Assembly: GCA_046050465.1 (NCBI GenBank)
Contig: JBJOPS010000043.1
Coordinates: forward strand, 1 to 21,749
Origin: Egaibacter sp046050465
GTDB lineage: Bacteria; Pseudomonadota; Gammaproteobacteria; Burkholderiales; Burkholderiaceae_C
Direction of reading: 5' to 3'
DNA length: 21,749 bases
A model generated the notes under the pieces. That model saw nothing but the letters and a program-made list of their open reading frames with translations. It had not been told where the DNA came from and searched no databases. The first letter of the stretch is position 1. Each line of letters starts with the position of its first letter. Made by a program: the position numbers and the translations under genes. This document shows, one piece after another, positions 20,553 to 21,749 of this stretch.

Positions 20553-21749
20553 CTACCAATTCACTTCGCGATCCGGTGTGGCGCCGATGCGATGGATGGA
20601 CAAGTCAGCGCCCTCATATTCCTCTTCCTGGCTGAGCCGCAAGCCCATGGTTGCCTTGAGCAGCCCATAAACCACCAGGCCACCCAAAGCAGCCCAAGCC
20701 ACGCCCATGGCGGTGCCGATCAACTGGGCCGAAAGGCTCACACCACCCAGGCCGCCGAGCGCCTGGCTGCCAAAAATACCTGCCGCAAGTCCACCCCAGG
20801 TGCCGCACAGGCCATGCAGCGGCCAAACACCCAGCACGTCATCAATCTTCCATTTGTTTTGCGTGAGCGTGAACATCACCACGAAGATGGCACCGGCTAC
20901 GCCACCCACCACCAGCGCGCCCAGCGGGTGCATCAGGTCCGAGCCCGCACACACCGCCACCAGACCTGCCAGTGGGCCGTTATGAATGAAACCCGGGTCG
21001 TTTTTGCCCATGGCCAGCGCCACCAGCGTGCCACCCACCATGGCCATCAGCGAGTTGACTGCAACCAGCCCGGAAATCTTGTCGATGGTCTGTGCGCTCA
21101 TCACGTTAAAGCCAAACCAGCCGACGGTCAGCACCCAGGCACCCAGTGCCAGAAACGGAATGTTGGATGGCGGGTGCGCGCTGATGGAGCCGTCCTTGCG
21201 ATACCGGTTGGCGCGGGCGCCCAGCAAAACGACAGCAGGCAAGGCCAGCCAGCCGCCGACGGCGTGAACGACGACTGAGCCCGCGAAATCATGAAACTCC
21301 GCACCCGTGGTGGCCTTGATCCAGGCCTGCACGCCATAGTGCTGGTTCCAGACAATGCCCTCGAAAAAAGGGTAAATCAGGCCCACGATGACTGCAGTTG
21401 CAATCAGCTGGGGCCAGAACTTGGCCCGCTCTGCAATGCCGCCCGAAATGATGGCCGGAATGGCCGCCGCAAAGGTCAGCAAAAAGAAAAACTTCACCAG
21501 CTCATAGCCATTTTTGGCGGCCAGCTGCTCGGCTCCCACAAAGAAACTGGTGCCGTAAGCCACGCCATAGCCAACCAGAAAATACGCGACAGTGGACACT
21601 GAAAAGTCCACCAGAATCTTCACCAGCGCATTCACCTGGTTCTTTTTGCGAACCGTGCCCAGCTCCAGAAATGCGAAACCGGCGTGCATGGCCAGCACCA
21701 TGATGCCGCCCAACAAGATGAACAAGGCATCCGAGCCCTGTTTTAGTGC
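20553..21749 (-). CDS. amtB: ammonium transporter (Amt family), 5' end outside the window
   Basis: This is a multi-pass inner-membrane channel for ammonia/ammonium. At least 398 residues are visible. The frame is open to the right edge, where ALKQGSDALFILLGGIMV continues an upstream part that is not seen. The ELGTVRKKNQVNALVKILVD block and GIVWNQHYG are family features. The two pore His lie in HDFAGSVVVHAVGGW and VWPLHGLCGTWGG. The C-terminal tail ends DREVNW and should be cytosolic, where GlnK usually docks; no glnK is seen in the window. The gene is convergent with doxX and probably unrelated to the bufferin genes. The TTG at 21725 is not a real start, since the frame stays open and homologous to its left neighbour. 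Confidence 0.93.
   Translation of the reverse strand, partial: ALKQGSDALFILLGGIMVLAMHAGFAFLELGTVRKKNQVNALVKILVDFSVSTVAYFLVGYGVAYGTSFFVGAEQLAAKNGYELVKFFFLLTFAAAIPAIISGGIAERAKFWPQLIATAVIVGLIYPFFEGIVWNQHYGVQAWIKATTGAEFHDFAGSVVVHAVGGWLALPAVVLLGARANRYRKDGSISAHPPSNIPFLALGAWVLTVGWFGFNVMSAQTIDKISGLVAVNSLMAMVGGTLVALAMGKNDPGFIHNGPLAGLVAVCAGSDLMHPLGALVVGGVAGAIFVVMFTLTQNKWKIDDVLGVWPLHGLCGTWGGLAAGIFGSQALGGLGGVSLSAQLIGTAMGVAWAALGGLVVYGLLKATMGLRLSQEEEYEGADLSIHRIGATPDREVNW

Overview
The window is the replication-origin neighbourhood of a betaproteobacterial chromosome, most likely Burkholderiales and probably Comamonadaceae (Rhodoferax/Polaromonas-like). The evidence is the gene order gyrB-dnaN-dnaA | rpmH-rnpA-yidD-yidC-mnmE, the long GyrB with an insertion after its TOPRIM domain, the CPA2 antiporter next to kdsD-kdsC-lptC, and a short palindromic repeat of a style I recall from Comamonadaceae genomes. 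The taxonomy is an inference. No tRNA, rRNA, CRISPR array or intact insertion sequence was found.

Left edge (1-347): no intact gene. There is a possible start of a small zinc-ribbon-like protein running off the left edge, and a fragment of an AAA_14-type ATPase carrying a Walker B-like motif. Replication block (348-6073): gyrB, dnaN and dnaA all lie on the minus strand. Perfect or near-perfect DnaA boxes lie both in the dnaA-dnaN gap (with AT-rich tandem repeats and a TAA/TAG triplet run) and in the dnaA-rpmH gap (overlapping a good dnaA promoter). This layout suggests a bipartite oriC with an autoregulated dnaA. Transcription diverges from the dnaA-rpmH gap.

Plus-strand block (6074-10116): rpmH, rnpA, yidD, yidC and mnmE (ribosomal protein, RNase P protein, membrane insertion, tRNA modification), with ATGA-type overlaps linking rnpA-yidD-yidC. 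Then come a stand-alone cyclic-nucleotide-binding-domain protein, an uncharacterised 254-aa protein, and a convergent CPA2 cation/proton antiporter whose stop codon shares a CTAG with that protein. Next is an envelope operon: kdsD and kdsC (Kdo synthesis), lptC (LPS transport) and a short-chain dehydrogenase, closed by a bidirectional terminator. The usual lptA-lptB partners do not follow.

Right part (16689-21749): an RRM/glycine-rich RNA-binding protein on the minus strand with a hairpin over its ribosome binding site. It is followed by a plus-strand locus that is the most interesting part of the window: a TlpA-like thioredoxin-fold protein, then a bufferin-type RiPP cluster. That cluster holds a secreted 4-Cys DUF2282 precursor (BufA), an MNIO/DUF692 enzyme (BufB), a DUF2063 partner (BufC) and a DoxX-family membrane protein. 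Clusters of this type are known to make post-translationally modified, copper-binding peptides. Here the bufC N-terminus is partly encoded by a palindromic repeat related to one behind the short-chain dehydrogenase gene. The window ends inside an ammonium-transporter (Amt) gene on the minus strand.
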